DNA from: Setophaga petechia
Lineage: Eukaryota > Chordata > Aves > Passeriformes > Parulidae
NCBI GenBank assembly: GCA_024362935.1
Contig: JANCRA010000007.1
Location: forward strand, 15,408,003-15,472,002
Length of the DNA stretch: 64,000 bases
Direction of reading: 5' to 3'
Shown: one piece after another, positions 1-11,300 of the stretch
Position numbering within the stretch: position 1 is the stretch's first letter
How the letters are laid out: the number at the start of each line of letters is the position of its first letter
Program-made: the position numbers and the translations under genes
Notes under the pieces: generated by a model
The model's database searches: none
The model's input: the letters and a program-made list of their open reading frames with translations, nothing else
Told to the model about the DNA's origin: nothing

Positions 1-1248
1 ATCATCAAAACAAGCCTGACATTAATTGCATTCTGTTATTACAATCGGAGGCCATATGTGCTTTTCTTAATAGAGTTTGCAGCTCTTATTTTTATAGATA
101 TTCCAGGTGGGCTAAATAACATTAGGAAAGCTGAGGTCAAAGCCAGTCATTTCAAAGGAATAAAGGGAAAAACAAGACATCTGGTGAGAACAGTTTATAA
201 GGGGAAGCAAGGCTTTTTTTCTGCGATTACATCAATTGAAGCCTAAATTGGGGAAGAAATCCCAAAGGGAGACAAACTCCACTTGGTAAATCAATATTGC
301 TCAGAGATGCAACAGATTTGATCCTGAGTTTCCAATAGATGATAGCATCTCACATTCCAGGAAACTTCCCTACAAACACAAAGTTTTGATTTCCATAAAG
401 CACCTTTGGATTTTCTCTCCCTTAAGCCATTCTCTTTCCCTGCAATAAAGCAGTCAGATGTCCTCTTCAGGAGTTTGCCACTTCCAGGTCATTCCAGCTA
501 TTTGTCACCAACTCATACCTGCCCTCATAGATACATTCTGTCAGGTTTGCTGGTGTAAATGCTTGTGAAATAATTTCCTTAAACAACTTCAAACAAAGCT
601 ATTTGCCTGGGTTTAATGTATTTTTCTAGGCCAACTGATTTTAACCACTGTCCATTCAGCAGCCAGAAAGGAAGGTGATCCAGTTCAGTGATCAGCCTGG
701 GCTCAGAGCTGGTGTTTCTCACCTGGGTCCATTAATCCAGCTCAAGTGGCCCTACAGCTAACATGAAACTACAGCTAAGGCAGCACTGAGTCATGAGTGC
801 AGCAGAATAAGTGACAGGGAGCTGAAAATCCAATAAACCAGCACTGCCACTAAACTTTTTACTGTATAAACATAACACAGATATACACAGAAGACTTTGG
901 TGAGATACTTTTATGAGTAATTGTGTCTGCCCATATATATTATCTTGGGTAACACACACAGTTGGGTAAGAATTACTCTATAGGTGCAAAAACACATACG
1001 TAAAAAACTTTTTTCCTGAGCATTCCCTAGGCTATCTGCATCTCAAAAATAAGTTTATGCAACCCTACATCCACCTTGGACTGCAAGATCATGGTGAAAG
1101 AAAGATCAAGTTGTATCTCTCCTACCTGCCACAAATGCCAAAAGGTAGCAGTAGACTCAAAATTGTGGATATCTGCGCCAGATACCAAGCTCTCAACTCT
1201 GAATGAACAGTCACCAACAAGGTGTTAATTTTCAGTAACTGCTAGATC
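1..1248. other. Intergenic, nothing recognised
   Basis: AT-rich single-copy-looking sequence. No exon with splice signals and no repeat that I can name. Confidence 0.6.
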
Positions 1249-1254
1249 TGAGCT

Positions 1255-1823
1255 TGTTGCAGCGTGATGTAATAGCCTGCTCCAGCTATCCCAGTTCTCT
1301 TCCCAGGTGCCAATACCCTCTCCCTTCCCCTCCCGTTGCCCCCTGCTGAGAGCTGTCTGTCAGTCTCGGTATGCCAGCAAGGGCGTCCTGTGATTGGCGA
1401 AGTTCAAAAGATGCCCCTCAGCAATTGGGCTATCCAGATGTCACTTCCCCCTCCTTTACCTGGCTGGTGGGATACCTACCCCTTCCCTGCCCCTCTCCCC
1501 GGGCCTAAAAGACATGGCGACCACGCGGTTCTGTTGGAGCTGTTGCTGCATTCAGAGGCATGAGTGCCCAGAATAAAGCTCTGGATCAAAACCCTCCAGC
1601 AGAACCAGATTCCTTTTTCCTTCACCTCGCCTAAAGCCTTTCCACCAGAGGTAAACCCGAGTTCCTACACGCCTAGACTTGTCCCAAGTGCCCAGCTGCA
1701 GCATCCAGCCAGCCAAAGGTGTCTCTGAGGTGAAACCACCACAGCTGCCCCCTTTGGTCCAGCAGCAAGGCCATACGAGCCCAGACACGTTCCATCCGGC
1801 AATATTGGGATTCAATTCCAATA
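1255..1823 (+). mobile_element. Probable solo LTR of an avian endogenous retrovirus
   Basis: A GC- and pyrimidine-rich block contains a TATA-like CCTAAAAG (1504-1511) and, about 65 bp later, AATAAAG (1572-1578), then a U5-like stretch, in the order expected of an LTR. The wording around CCTCCAGCAGAACC resembles avian ERVK-type LTRs I know. A 6-bp direct repeat TGAGCT flanks it (1249-1254 and 1824-1829), consistent with a target-site duplication. The right end is not a clean CA, so the borders are tentative. No gag, pol or env is present. Confidence 0.55.
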
Positions 1824-3761
1824 TGAGCTCAATTCAAATTTTTGCACTAGTCTGGAGATGGTTAGTGCTGTCCAGATACTATTTGCTTGCTTTGCTACCC
1901 AGTTCCATACTGACTGCCAAACCCCTCTCTCTGTGGGAGATAGTATGTGTGGCTGAGACCCTGCTAATCCATCTGGAGATGGGCACCAGCACTCAGCCTC
2001 TCATCTCTGTGTGCTCTAGCCCATGAGCTGTAATACTGTCTGCAAATGCATTAGCAATGTCTTCTTTTACAGGTTATATGGCAGAACAGATGCTGGGTAT
2101 TAGGATGATAAATGACCCAATTTTGGCAACCCTAAAACACAGGGACAGTGAGATAGGAATGAGTGCAGCATATCACAAACTATACACCCCAGAAAAAAAA
2201 CTCCACCTAGTCTACAAACAGGAAGTTTCAAACTAATTCTTAATTACACAAAACACAACTCTCTGAACCACAAAAACTATGCACAATTGCTCAAAAGCCT
2301 GCACAATAAATGTCCAATTCTCTACATTTGTTGAGATGTTGACGGCAGCTATATACATTGGCTGTTTTTAAAAAGGCATTCCATTACTTTGCCTTATATC
2401 AAAGGTAGAACATTAAGGCTCTCTCTAATCAGATCTTTTCCCCTTAGAAAACTTCGGGTTATTCAGCAGTTTCATTACAGTTCCATATTAAAAGATGTCA
2501 TGTCATACAATCTTCATCATCTTTTAAGTGACACTATAGAGTTGGGAAAAGAAAAAAAAAAACACAAAAAAAAAAATCCAATCCTATCTGTGTGGCACAG
2601 AAGAAAAAAAAGTAAATGTATTCTAATTTTCTGGCCTTTTCCCTTTTGTTTTCCTCCTATCTGCTTTTAAAGTGTAACTAGTTGGTCCCTCTTATTCCTC
2701 TCTTATTCAGCAATTCCTCTTTAGTTCCAGGGTAGAATTCTGCTGGAAATCCTGCTGAGAGGTCACTTTGGGTGAGGGTAAAAACTGCTGATATTAGTCT
2801 TTCCCAATAAGTGTAACACCTAGGTTCAACAGTGTTCATACATCAAATCTGCATCATCTACTTTAATTGCCCCATATTTTCATCAGTCTCCTTCTATTAC
2901 TCTACCTCTTGTAAAAGTATTTTCATTGCTGCAGAATCTGAGGCTGGGTTTCATGCATCTTCAATAACTTTGCAATTAAGTAGCCTGGTATGACATCTTG
3001 CCCAAAAAAACCTGTTATTCAACTGGCTTCTTTATAGATGCTAAAGATATGGTGGATAACCCCCTCTTCCTCCTCTCAGTGATTTAATCAAGTATTATGA
3101 ATGTAACACATTGTCTAGATTCTTTCCTTTTTGGCCTTGCCCCAAAATATCTATTTAAAGACTATGATCTATTATTTGCATGGCTTCAAGTTAAAGCAAA
3201 AACTGTACATGGCCAGCTGAAATATCTATAGCCTGTAGGTTTGCCTCAGGCTAAACCATCTCCTGTACTAGTAGTCAAAGCAAGTACCATCTCATTTATT
3301 AAAGATGTGTTGCACTCACATATCTCCAGCAGATGCTGTGGCTAACTGCATAAAAGATAAAGTACAGTCAACCATTTTGGATTATGTTCACACCAGACTT
3401 TTGTGCTCCCAAAAAATAAACAAATCTACAAAAAATTAGATTTTTTTTTCCTATGAACATCTGGAATTATTTAGAAATATCATCTAGAAATCGTAGACTC
3501 AAAAAAGCAGGGACAATACAAACAGGCCCAATTTCACAGAACTTTGGAACAGAGATCCCAGTACAAGACAGGATAATCAGAACAAACAGAGTAAAGTCAT
3601 GATCAAAGCTTACCCTTTAGACCAGTGTCCATAATTTAGCCATTTGGATTTAAAGGTAACTGTGGATGTGGCAAAGTCCTTTCCACAACTATGGGTAACA
3701 TTGTATCCAGCACGAGAGGACATCATGCTGCCTTTCAGTGACCCAAGTACTACTGTTCAGC

Positions 3762-3807
3762 ACATCAATATTCCTCAACCTGTGACATCAATATTCCTCA
3801 ACCTGTT
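3762..3807. repeat. Tandem duplication, 23-bp unit
   Basis: The unit beginning ACATCAATATTCCTCAACCT at 3762 is repeated from 3785, 22 of 23 positions identical. High identity suggests a recent slip or a read artefact. Confidence 0.95.
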
Positions 3808-3941
3808 ACAAAATAGAGATTGCACACCAGGTCTGTAGGCAAAGAGCTGGAACGCTTCCAAGTCACATTCAGAAGAGAACGCCACTAATCATACATCTCT
3901 ACCACGGTACCACCCTGTGCACTTCAAGGAAGCTACACACA

Positions 3942-3968
3942 GACTAAAAGTCTGACTAAAAGTCAGAC
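3942..3968. repeat. 12-bp tandem copy forming a perfect hairpin
   Basis: GACTAAAAGTCT (3942-3953) is followed at once by GACTAAAAGTCA. The junction makes a perfect inverted repeat, GTCTGAC (3950-3956), TAAAA loop, GTCAGAC (3962-3968). Confidence 0.95.
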
Positions 3969-5519
3969 AGGCCCAGGCCTGAACCCAAGAAGGTCCCAGA
4001 GTTTCCTTTCTGGATATGGTACTGGAAGCTGGCATTGACTGAAGACTTCCCTATTTGATCCCTTTCAAATTTAGTGGTTTCTAGCTCACACAAAAACAGT
4101 AATCTAATAGTCATATTGCTATGACAGGAAAGTAGAAGTATATTTAACCTTTTCCTCCAAATTTATTCCTAACAGACCCATTTCTGCTCTGGTGCTTCTC
4201 AGGCCAAGTCTTTGGGAACAGGAGGAGATTTTCCTTTTTTACCATGCTACTCTCTAGGGCTGTGTTCAGACAATAGATCCCTAAATTGCTTTTGGAACCA
4301 TCTCTAAAACCCATCAACTTTATAAAGCATGCAAGGCAGAAGCCAACCAGCCCAAAATTTCATAGCTTTGATGAGAAAAATCACTATGTGAACAGTCTGC
4401 AGAGTATTAGGTAAAAAACATTGCAAATGACCTCATGATGCTCCCAGAGCGGAACATTTACACCTACATGCCCCCTTGTTACAGGGCCTTTTGTGTAAAA
4501 AATTGTTAAAGAAAAAAAAAAAATTAAAGAAACAAACCCAACCCAGAAAATCTCCATTGGTAGAGTTTCTACAACCCAAGTATTCTATTTCAGCATCCAG
4601 CTGTCTTTAGCTGAGAAGCTCCCTCAGCATCTCAGTTAAGAACACCAACATTTTGATTTACCTGATCAAGAAACCTGGAAACATGACACTGGAGAAAGTC
4701 TCGAGTTTAATAGCTCAAAATTTCAGCACGACATCCCTAAAATAAGCAGTTTTCTGAAAATGCTGAAGTGCACATTTCATAGAACAGACACAGATTCAGT
4801 GGGAACAAGACCTGCTTGCAGGAGTCAAGGATCTGGTCCATAGCCCTGGGGAAGGGAGTGGGGGGGGAAATTAAATTCTGTAAGTTACATCAAGTGTAGT
4901 TTGTAATAAGATACAAAGAGACCAATGATAATCCTGTAAGAAGAGCAAAAGGCAAAAGATAAAGCTTGAGAGAAAACAACTTGATTAATTTCAAAGCAGA
5001 AAATATTTATCTTCTGATAGTTCTGGAATAGGAACTTTTCCTCTGTTTTTCTGGATAACTAATATACCACAGATACTATGTTTTATCTGATGGATACAGA
5101 TTCAGTACAGTGAAAGCTACTCCTTGCAGTATTAGTGAAGAGGCACGTGCTGATAAACTTTGAGATGGTCTTGTTCTGAAGCTCAGGCAAACCAGAAATC
5201 AGCTTACTCATAAAAAGGCAGCTCTTAAAAAATTGCATATGGAAATCTTACATATAAACTAGTTTGCAATAAGCTGAAGTTTTACCAGTATTCTTGCTGA
5301 CACAATGTGGTTTCAAGTCACACAAATCAGAGTCAGAATTAGAACAACTTTGATATATCAAGAAACAGTAGTTGCATTATATCATTTTCTTAAGCTACAT
5401 GTATATTTAAAATTAAAGAAGACAGTATTGAGAAGTGGGTTTTTGCAGTTCTTGTCTCTTCTTTAGCCTATAAATTTTTCCTTCAGTTTTATGGCCAAGA
5501 GCCTACGCTAGAACCTGCA

Positions 5520-5742
5520 TTCATTTCTCAGCCCTGCAGCTTAATTCCTGGAGGGCCTCTGTCAGTCATTTAACCTCTTTCAAACCAGGGTCTCAATTAC
5601 TTTTGTATCTGTCAACTCAATTGTTCAGTCTCTGAAGAGCAGTGATAGTACTTATCACATCTTGCTTTTGCTTGTCTCACCCAATAGCAAACTTTTTGAG
5701 CAAGGACTGATTCTTAATATGTGCCAATACAGCACCTGGCAA
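5520..5742 (+). mobile_element. Ancient MIR/L2-like repeat relic
   Basis: GTCAGTCATTTAACCTCTTT is followed by TCTCAATTAC..TGTATCTGTCAA and later AGTGATAGTACTTATCAC, echoing the MIR core. The end, GAGCAAGGACTGATTC then CAATACAGCACCTGGC, echoes the L2/MIR-family tail (gcagggactg ... tacagtgcctggca). The match is by memory of consensus and the element is heavily decayed. Confidence 0.55.
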
Positions 5743-7736
5743 GCTGAAGTCCTGTCAGTTGGCTAAACCAAACAAAACACCCCAACTTCCTTTCCCTCTG
5801 CTATCAAAAGAAATTCCAAATGTTCTTGATTATGTATTATGATTTCTTTTCCAGATGCATTTTTTTTTCACCAGTATCTTCCAGCATCATTTTATGTGAA
5901 AGAAGGCAGCTAATATTACAGCAAAACAGAGGGAGGGCTTCATGCATAAACCACCAAGCTCTACTCCACCTCTGCTTGCAGTGCAAACCCGGTTTTAGTG
6001 TGTATCCAGTGGAGGAAATCCTGCTGAGCAGAGGAGCCACCATCCATGTTCCAGAAGAATCAAGGGCAGAAATAACTTTTGCACTGAAGCAAGTTCAGGA
6101 ACAAAGATTTTGAGTGATTTTAAAAGATGACCCAACCTGAGTCTTCTGCACAAAAGCAGCATGTAAGCCCGGTACAGCAAATATAACAACACAGAAAGTG
6201 ATCAAAGTTTGCCAGAGTTAGAAGATCCTCCAGTGATTCCTACCTGCCCTTTTTACTGACCACCATGGCAGAATTACAAAATAACAGCCTGGGGTACACA
6301 ACAGGTAAAATGAGATGTATTAAGTGTCCCTTCTGGCTTTATTTCCTAGCTTAGATAGCAAAAGAAATAAGACAGCTAATGATATTAAGCCTAATATCAG
6401 CTTCTAGCAACAAAGATACAGGATTTTCTATAGGCACTGCTGCTCTCACCACACAGCAGTAGAATTACAATCACTTGAGCTCATTGCAGATTGCTCCTGA
6501 CAGCAGCTTGATTTAAGGGTTCAGGCATACCTGAGATATTCCACTAAGTACCTATTTAACCAATATTTTCTCAAGACAACTACACATCTGTTCTACTCAA
6601 ATCTTCCTAAGAGAGTCTCCATTTTTCATTTCCGCTTGTTACTGTGCCTTGGACCCTCAGAGAAGGCCCTTGCCTTTCAACACTGTGATTATAATCATCT
6701 GACTAACAAAAAGGCTAAAAATGTGACATATATTAAAATATGGCCTCTTTTCCAAGTGAGACACTTGACTCCTTTCATCAAATTCATAGCAAAACAGTTA
6801 CTTGAGTTTTCAATGCCATAATGTCAATTTCCAGTTGATCTGGCAAAGGTACAGAGACACAGAAAACAAAGGTGTTTTTCTCCTTAAAAGAATTTCCCTA
6901 ATTTTCATTCAAATAATACCACAATGTATCCACGCTAGAAATCAAATTCCATTGGTAAGACATGAAATTCTGATCTAGCACAAACAAAAATCTCTTTCCA
7001 AAGATCCCATCAAGACATGACAGGAACCACTGACATAAGCCTGAGGCAGGCACACAAATTCTGAGAGTGAGCTAAAATACCTGTTAAATTTTACAATCTA
7101 ATATTGCAAGGACTCATAAAAATATATAAAAAGTTACCATGTAATTCTGCCAAGATCATCTTCTGTGAACTTCCACTTTTTCTTCATGCCAGAGTCCTGG
7201 TGGTTATTTTTCTAACATATTTTTTACTCATATCAGAAATTAATATGGCTCATCAGAGCAGCTTTGGTGTGATGGTTCTGTGCTAAGATAATACCCCATG
7301 TATAATAATTTACATTAAATCTTTTTGCTAAATACATATTGTTCCCATCAGTGAACAAACAGCCTATCCAAACATCCAGATAATTTGTTTTAACAACATG
7401 TTACTGTTCTTGGGTAATGCAACAAAGCAGGCAATCACAGATGAGTGAGCAATATGCCAATAAAATTGAAAGAAATAAATTAGTATCATGGTAACACATG
7501 TGTCTTCACAATTAATAAATTCCACTCCATCAGTCTGTGATTTAATTATGCATTATGTATAGGGCTACCATGAATCATTCATGTATTCTGTTAACTAAAT
7601 GGCTAGATACAAAGCTTATGATGAGAATATTTACATAAGTGTTCATGAAGAGAAGGATCTTTAACTAATTTTTTGTTCCTAGGGGTTTTTTTTGAGGGGA
7701 AAAACAGTCTTTTGGGGTGTTACCTAGATGTTAGGG
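5743..7736. other. Intergenic, AT-rich; enhancer-like block at 7380-7640
   Basis: No gene or transposon was recognised. The right part is especially rich in TAAT/ATTA motifs and is described among the findings. Confidence 0.5.
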
Positions 7737-7775
7737 TTTTTTTTTTGGGGGGGGGGGGGGGAAGGGGGGATTGGG
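7737..7775. repeat. T10-G15 homopolymer junction and G-rich tract
   Basis: Ten T are followed by fifteen G (7747-7761), then AA, six G, ATT and three G. The + strand could form a G-quadruplex. Such tracts are also error-prone in sequencing. Confidence 0.9.
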
Positions 7776-7934
7776 TGTTTTATTCTGTTTTGGGGTTAGT
7801 TTTTTTAATAAAAAATATATACCTTTTGGCCAGACAACATAGCTTTCTATTTTTTTACATTCAGATGTAATGAAGTGAGTTTTTACTGTAATAGTCCATA
7901 GCTAAGGGTACTAAACAATTTCTTAATGCTCTCC

Positions 7935-8358
7935 TTTTCAGGAGATCCAGCTCTGTCCAGTGTCTGCCAGCAGAACCCTAAATGAGGTTGCTCAGAGTCC
8001 TGTGTCTCCTGTGTTATTGTTATCAAATAGCAAAGGTCCTGTTGTTATCAAAAAGCAAAAGTCCCATACCTTCTCAGCTACTTCTCACGAGCAGCTCTTC
8101 ACATCACTGACTCCTTCTTCTCCACAGCACAGCCAACAGACTCTAACTCTTTTCACAGACGTGACTGTTCCTGGTCCTTGCAGCAGCCATCTGACTTCTC
8201 AGATCCCACCAATCCACTCTTTTATGCCACTGTTCTTATTGGCTGCAGGTGCAGCTTCTTAACATCAGGCCTGCTCCTAATCTTTAGTAATTGGTACAGA
8301 TGCAACTCCTTAAGGGTAAGATTACTTTCTATACAACCTTATAGTGTATCCCCCTACA
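7935..8358 (-). mobile_element. LTR-like element
   Basis: On the - strand the block opens TGTAGGGG (from 8358) and then has a CCAATAAG box (8242-8235), an ATAAAA TATA-like box (8225-8220) and a long transcribed-looking tail. This is the arrangement of a retroviral LTR promoter. No clear poly(A) signal, CA end or target-site duplication was found, and no coding region adjoins it. It could be a decayed solo LTR or another promoter-bearing repeat. Confidence 0.45.
8017..8064. repeat. Tandem duplication, 25-bp period, inside the LTR-like element
   Basis: TTGTTATCAAATAGCAAAGG (starting 8017) recurs as TTGTTATCAAAAAGCAAAAG (starting 8042), with two mismatches over 23 bp. Confidence 0.85.
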
Positions 8359-8375
8359 CTGTGTCCCTGTAGTCT

Positions 8376-11300
8376 TCTCATTCTCCTCACACTCTATTGC
8401 TCCTTTCTGTCAAGGACCATCTCTATCAGGACTTCCCATCTCTTGACAAACTGACAGGGCTGCACATTAAGATGTAATGCTTCCTACAGAGGAGGAAGGC
8501 ACATATAACAGGTGCAGAACACCATGTAGGCAGTCAGGACTTTAGGACTGACATCTAGATTAGTGGAAAAGAACAATACTCAGTCATTCTCTGCTTGGAG
8601 GAATTATTTTGTCCCTTACTTTAAGGCCTGATGAAGGGACTTGCCCTTTCACAGTGTCTGCTTTAAAGATCACTCTAAGAGTATTTTGTTTAACTATAGT
8701 GAGTCACAGATGAAACACTGATGCAAGAACACATGGCTATTTAGGATTTGCTACTTGTCACTAAGACCAAAGATAACTGAAGTCACAGCAGAATTCAACA
8801 TGATCACGCATTTTAAGAGGCAAGAAACTCTTGCAAAGGCAAAATAAGAGCAGGAGGTCCCCTTCCATCCATCACTTACGACAGATTTTCTTCTGGTCCT
8901 ATTAGACTAAAACTTCAGAACAATTTTGTGAAGACAAAAATGGTCTTGTTCCTGAATCTGCTTAGTACAATCCTTCCCTTTAATATCTATTTTATGAATA
9001 AGGTATGGACAAAAGGTTCTGAGATTTCAGTGATATGATAAAAAGTTGGATATTTCTAATGTCTTTTGAAAGTTTATCCAGATTCATCCTCCATTTCCAG
9101 TGAATTCTCCTGAATAGCACAAGAAAATGCTGTGATTTCATCACTTCTCACTGAGGCTAATAGTCTAAAGAGCTTTGGAGCCCTTTACGTTAAAATGTTC
9201 TGTGTGACTATTATTTATGTATGCAAACAGGAACTAAGGGGAGAAATTGGCTGAAGTTAAACTTGGATTTGTTGACTTTCATTTGTCCAGAAATACTAAA
9301 ACGTATTATCAAGTACACCCTGTCCAAAGTTGCAAAGTAGAAAAACAGTCTGCTCTGACCCTCCACAGTTTTATCTGACACTTCCTGTCTTAAAAGAACA
9401 CTCCAGGTCCTTATACAACCCATTGCACCAGGCATAAGCAATCTGCATCACGTCCCAATACCAAACACTCCCATCTCTGAGGCTCCAGTGCACCTTGCAA
9501 TGCAAGTACTGTTCTGCAAGTCTCCAGGGAGGGGGTAGCAGGAGTCCACTGCCTCTCACCACAACAGCAGCTTTTCTTTCCTGGTATTCCTGAAGCTATC
9601 TTCCTATGTAGCCTTCTAGTCCTGCAGAAGGCAGAGGAACAGAACATCCCTCACTCTTTCACTGCTGGTTTCCTCACTAGGTGCGCTGGCAGCAAAAGCT
9701 TGTACCTGCCCCAGTTAGAGTCAGCTGGTAAAGAATGTCTCCAAAATACAGCAGGTACTGCTGAGGCCACTTTGCAGAGTGCACGACACAATAAGCCAAA
9801 CATCTCAGAAAGGGCATACATGTTCACATCCAGAAAATATACTCTGGCTCATTGCCAGTTTAAGGGCAGTGGGGGAATCCCTAAGTGTATTTAATGAAAG
9901 TTGCAGAGCTAGTGTCAGATAACAGTAATAATTTCAACTGTGTAATTGCTGCAAAGAGCCTAGATGATCAGAAGCAATTTTATACACTGAGAAAGAATCA
10001 AGTATTTTGGGAGATAGTGTGAAAAATGTAACTTATCCATCAGATACATATTTGGAGATTTCAAGATTATCTAGTTCCTGGTTCTAGGAAACCCTAAGGT
10101 TAAACCCAGTCTGAGCACTTTAAAGTTTGAGGAATGTGGGCAGCATCTTCTCTTCAACAGCCTCACCCTTGAAGGAACAAAGACTGAGTTCTGTTAGAAG
10201 GCTCCTGCAGATACATCTGGACACACACAAACCATGAGACTCAATGCAGGACTAAATCAAAGGAACATTTTGAATACCTGGAAAGGATTGACAACACAAC
10301 GTATGTGCTGTGGGAGGAATAACTAGAAGGGGGGAAGTGCTGGACTGAACAATTGCCGGGGCTCAGTTTGTGTCAACAGTTAAGAACTTGTTTACCTAAC
10401 AAGGAAATCCAAAGGAGAGGTTAGTTCAGAGCCACATGCATCTTGGTGGTATTTCATAATTTTCAGTCTACTTCTCTCTACTTGGAGTATTTTCCTAGGA
10501 TAATGATCCATGTTTTCAGCAAACTACAGCTGCTCTCTTTTGAAAGGCTGGATTGTGGAATCCTTTCCAGAACTGTAAGAGGGATCAAATCTATCTGGAC
10601 TCTTTGGGGCAATAGGGTAAAGTAAAAGTGGATCAGGATTTCTGCTTCATCTGGACCCATGAAGCTTTTTATGTTTTTGAACATTGCCATTCTGAGTCCA
10701 TATACAAGAGGATCAGATTCTTCTCCATTTTGAAAGCATTGATATGTGTAGCTTTAGTTATGGTGGATAATGCAGGAGACAAAAGTTTTCATATGGTAAA
10801 GTCACAGCAGTCTATAAGTTCAAGCATGAGGAAACACATCTCTATTACTAGGAAGCTGAAAAGGCAGTTAAATTGTCAAAGAGAAAGTGCTTACAAGGCA
10901 ACAATTTATACACCTAAAAACTTGCTCACTCATTACTGAGAAAGGAAAAAAAAGTAGTTTGTGCCCAGCAGCTACATGCATTAGGAAAATTTTCTTAAAA
11001 GGAAGATATAACAGACACATTCCACAGAAAATGGCTTACATTACCTACTGTGGGGAATAAAGTTGCCTACAATATGTTCATGCTTCATACTAGATCATTG
11101 TACAATTTCAGTCCTGTCCAAATATTTAAATAAGATATTTTAGTGTATGAATATTTCTAAACAGCATTGGACAATTTCTCTGCTGTGCACTGAAGCAGAG
11201 GAAATTTTTTTCTAGACCAGTTAAAAGACTCTGTAGATAAATCCTAGAGAAAATGTCTGTAGCTGTACCAGTTCAGAAGCATGGGATCTCCAGCTTTCTG

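Larger units (their letters stand above)
1830..5519. other. Intergenic, short repeats only
   Basis: Holds the tandem duplications at 3762 and 3942 and several A-rich runs (for example near 2560 and 4510). No gene or named element was seen. Confidence 0.6.
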
